Assembly (NCBI GenBank): GCA_018402305.1
Contig: JAGYJE010000001.1
Coordinates: 267,703 to 331,702, forward strand
Reading direction: 5' to 3'
DNA: 64,000 nt
Origin: Puniceicoccaceae bacterium
GTDB taxonomy: Bacteria > Verrucomicrobiota > Verrucomicrobiia > Opitutales > Coraliomargaritaceae
The position numbers were made by a program, and so were the translations under genes. The notes under the pieces were generated by a model, which worked only from the letters and a program-made list of their open reading frames with translations, was not told the origin of the DNA and did no database searches. This document shows positions 63,319 through 64,000 of the stretch, one piece after another (the stretch's first letter is position 1; every line of letters begins with the position of its first letter).

Positions 63319-63546
63319 ATGAAATCAAAATTTACAGCTGTTCTTCGTCGTGAAGAAGACCTCTACGTCGCCTTTGCTCCAGATCTGGATATCGCGAGCC
63401 AAGGGGCGACCCAAGAAGAGGCATTGGCTAATTTGAGGGAGGCCGTGTCACTGTTTCTAGAGTGTGCGCCTGCGGAAGAAGTAGCGGGTCGTTGGAAGGA
63501 AGAAGCGTGGATCACGCAGTTCGAAGCGGAGTATGCCACCGCGTAA
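63319..63546 (+). CDS. hicB: HicB-family antitoxin
   Basis: HicB neutralises the HicA mRNA interferase. The 75-aa protein has the HicB fold: FTAVLRREEDLYVAFAPDLD and the conserved SQGATQEEALANLREAVSLF. It is a short form with only the RNase-H-like lobe and no C-terminal DNA-binding domain. It overlaps the hicA start by 14 bp. In the common order hicA comes first; here hicB is upstream, an arrangement also known. Confidence 0.9.
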   Translation: MKSKFTAVLRREEDLYVAFAPDLDIASQGATQEEALANLREAVSLFLECAPAEEVAGRWKEEAWITQFEAEYATA

Positions 63547-63751
63547 AAAGTTCTCCGGAGCGTCCTTGTGCCGACTTCTGGAGCAACACGGCTTCGCTGC
63601 CGTTCGCCAAAGGGGAAGCCATCGTGTGATGCAGAAACAATCGGAAAGCAATACGATCACCGTCCCCGTACCGATGCACAAAGACCTTAAGCCCGGAACG
63701 CTCAGCTCGATCATCCGCCAAAGCCAACTCGACCGATCTGTATTCGAATAG
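63533..63751 (+). CDS. hicA: HicA-family toxin (mRNA interferase)
   Basis: HicA is a dsRBD-like ribonuclease with a catalytic His. The 72-aa protein has the family pattern FSGASLCRLLEQHGFAAVRQ, RGSHRVMQKQ (active-site His in GSH) and VPVPMHKDLKPGTLSSIIRQ. It is full length and starts inside hicB. The pair is the rightmost coding unit of the window and lies next to gene remnants, as is common for mobile toxin-antitoxin modules. Confidence 0.92.
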   Translation: MPPRKKFSGASLCRLLEQHGFAAVRQRGSHRVMQKQSESNTITVPVPMHKDLKPGTLSSIIRQSQLDRSVFE

Positions 63752-63812
63752 AAACTAGGAACTAGAACTAGAACTAGAAACTGGAGAACTGGTAACTGAA
63801 AACTAGACACTG
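63751..63812. repeat. AACTAG/AACTGG short tandem repeats after hicA
   Basis: GAAACTAGGAACTAGAACTAGAACTAGAAACTGG and relatives give an A-rich array of 6- to 7-bp units immediately after the hicA stop. No coding sequence is supported here. Confidence 0.8.
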
Positions 63813-64000
63813 GATATCCCCCCACTCAGGTCTCAAGTTGTTCCGGTTCGCTATGCGCCCGGTCTTGTCGCTTCGCTCGGAACAGGTTTCATCCTTCAAA
63901 GAGTTTGTTCCCTCCGCGCCCAAAGGGCACCCGCGTCAGTCACCCCTTCGGGGCACGCCTATCGGCGCACCATCTCCGCGCTGCCGCGCTACGTCATCCC
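63813..64000. other. Non-coding end of window with small palindromes
   Basis: The last ~190 bp contain no supported gene. Small dyads (GCGCCCAAAGGGCAC, ACCCCTTCGGGGCAC, CCGCGCTGCCGCGC) suggest another dispersed intergenic repeat, but no second copy is in the window. The window ends here, so a gene may start just beyond. Confidence 0.4.

Overview
The window looks like chromosomal DNA of a verrucomicrobial bacterium, most likely class Opitutae (Puniceicoccales/Coraliomargarita-like). This is inferred from protein families, not from a marker gene. The supporting families are a PEP-CTERM exported protein, a TIGR03790 protein, an alternative complex III (ACIII) fused to a cbb3-oxidase locus, the long Bacteroidetes/Verrucomicrobia-type amidophosphoribosyltransferase, LptD, and a REP-associated transposase. 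The DNA is moderately GC-rich and almost completely coding. Many genes lack an obvious Shine-Dalgarno sequence, so most starts below were chosen by family alignment.

Layout. 1-2.5 kb: the end of an unrecognised Ala/Glu/Pro-rich protein, a PEP-CTERM protein and tRNA-Lys. 2.6-12 kb: an ECF sigma factor with a putative membrane anti-sigma factor, then argG, pdxJ, nnr, dprA, a CDF metal transporter and a purF-type gene. 12-16 kb (minus strand): a CPA-type cation/proton antiporter with a nucleotide-binding domain, cysE and an unknown gene. 15.7-18 kb: a RAYT transposase and a TolB-like protein. 18-32.4 kb: a CcoI-like P-type ATPase, a small exported protein, actABCDEF, two small membrane proteins (one CcoS-like) and ccoN, ccoO and a mono-haem ccoP-like gene. 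Together these form an electron-transfer module from quinol to cytochrome c to O2. 32.4-43 kb: an A-type Fe-S carrier, infC, TIGR03790, a RES/Xre toxin-antitoxin pair, lysS, a lipid-modification trio (CFA-synthase-like, FAD oxidoreductase, DUF1365) and rpsB-tsf. 43-48.7 kb (minus): trxA, lptD-scpA-unknown, DUF983 and a glycosylase-annotated family. 48.8-50.7 kb: a tandem FluC pair and psd. 50.7-57 kb (minus): cysH and an envelope/isoprenoid operon uppS-cdsA-dxr-rseP-galM. 57-59 kb: metG and a lipoprotein. 59-64 kb: an accessory stretch with a broken hsp20 behind a candidate sigma-54 promoter, a pair of structured intergenic repeats, rfbB, an L,D-transpeptidase, asd, a decapitated MIF-like tautomerase, a DUF4160 remnant and a HicBA toxin-antitoxin pair.

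Three things stand out beyond routine annotation. (i) Short tandem repeats of 9-33 bp recur inside genes and directly at gene ends, in one case forming the stop/start junction of the sigma/anti-sigma pair. (ii) Two ~115-bp intergenic repeats share a multi-hairpin shape and show compensatory base changes, in a genome that also encodes a RAYT. (iii) Several gene remnants too short for the ORF track (hsp20, DUF4160, MIF) mark deletion or insertion scars near the right end. I see no CRISPR array, prophage or complete insertion sequence, and no clearly new multi-gene system. The best candidates for new biology are the structured repeats and the uncharacterised small proteins of the respiratory and lptD-scpA operons.
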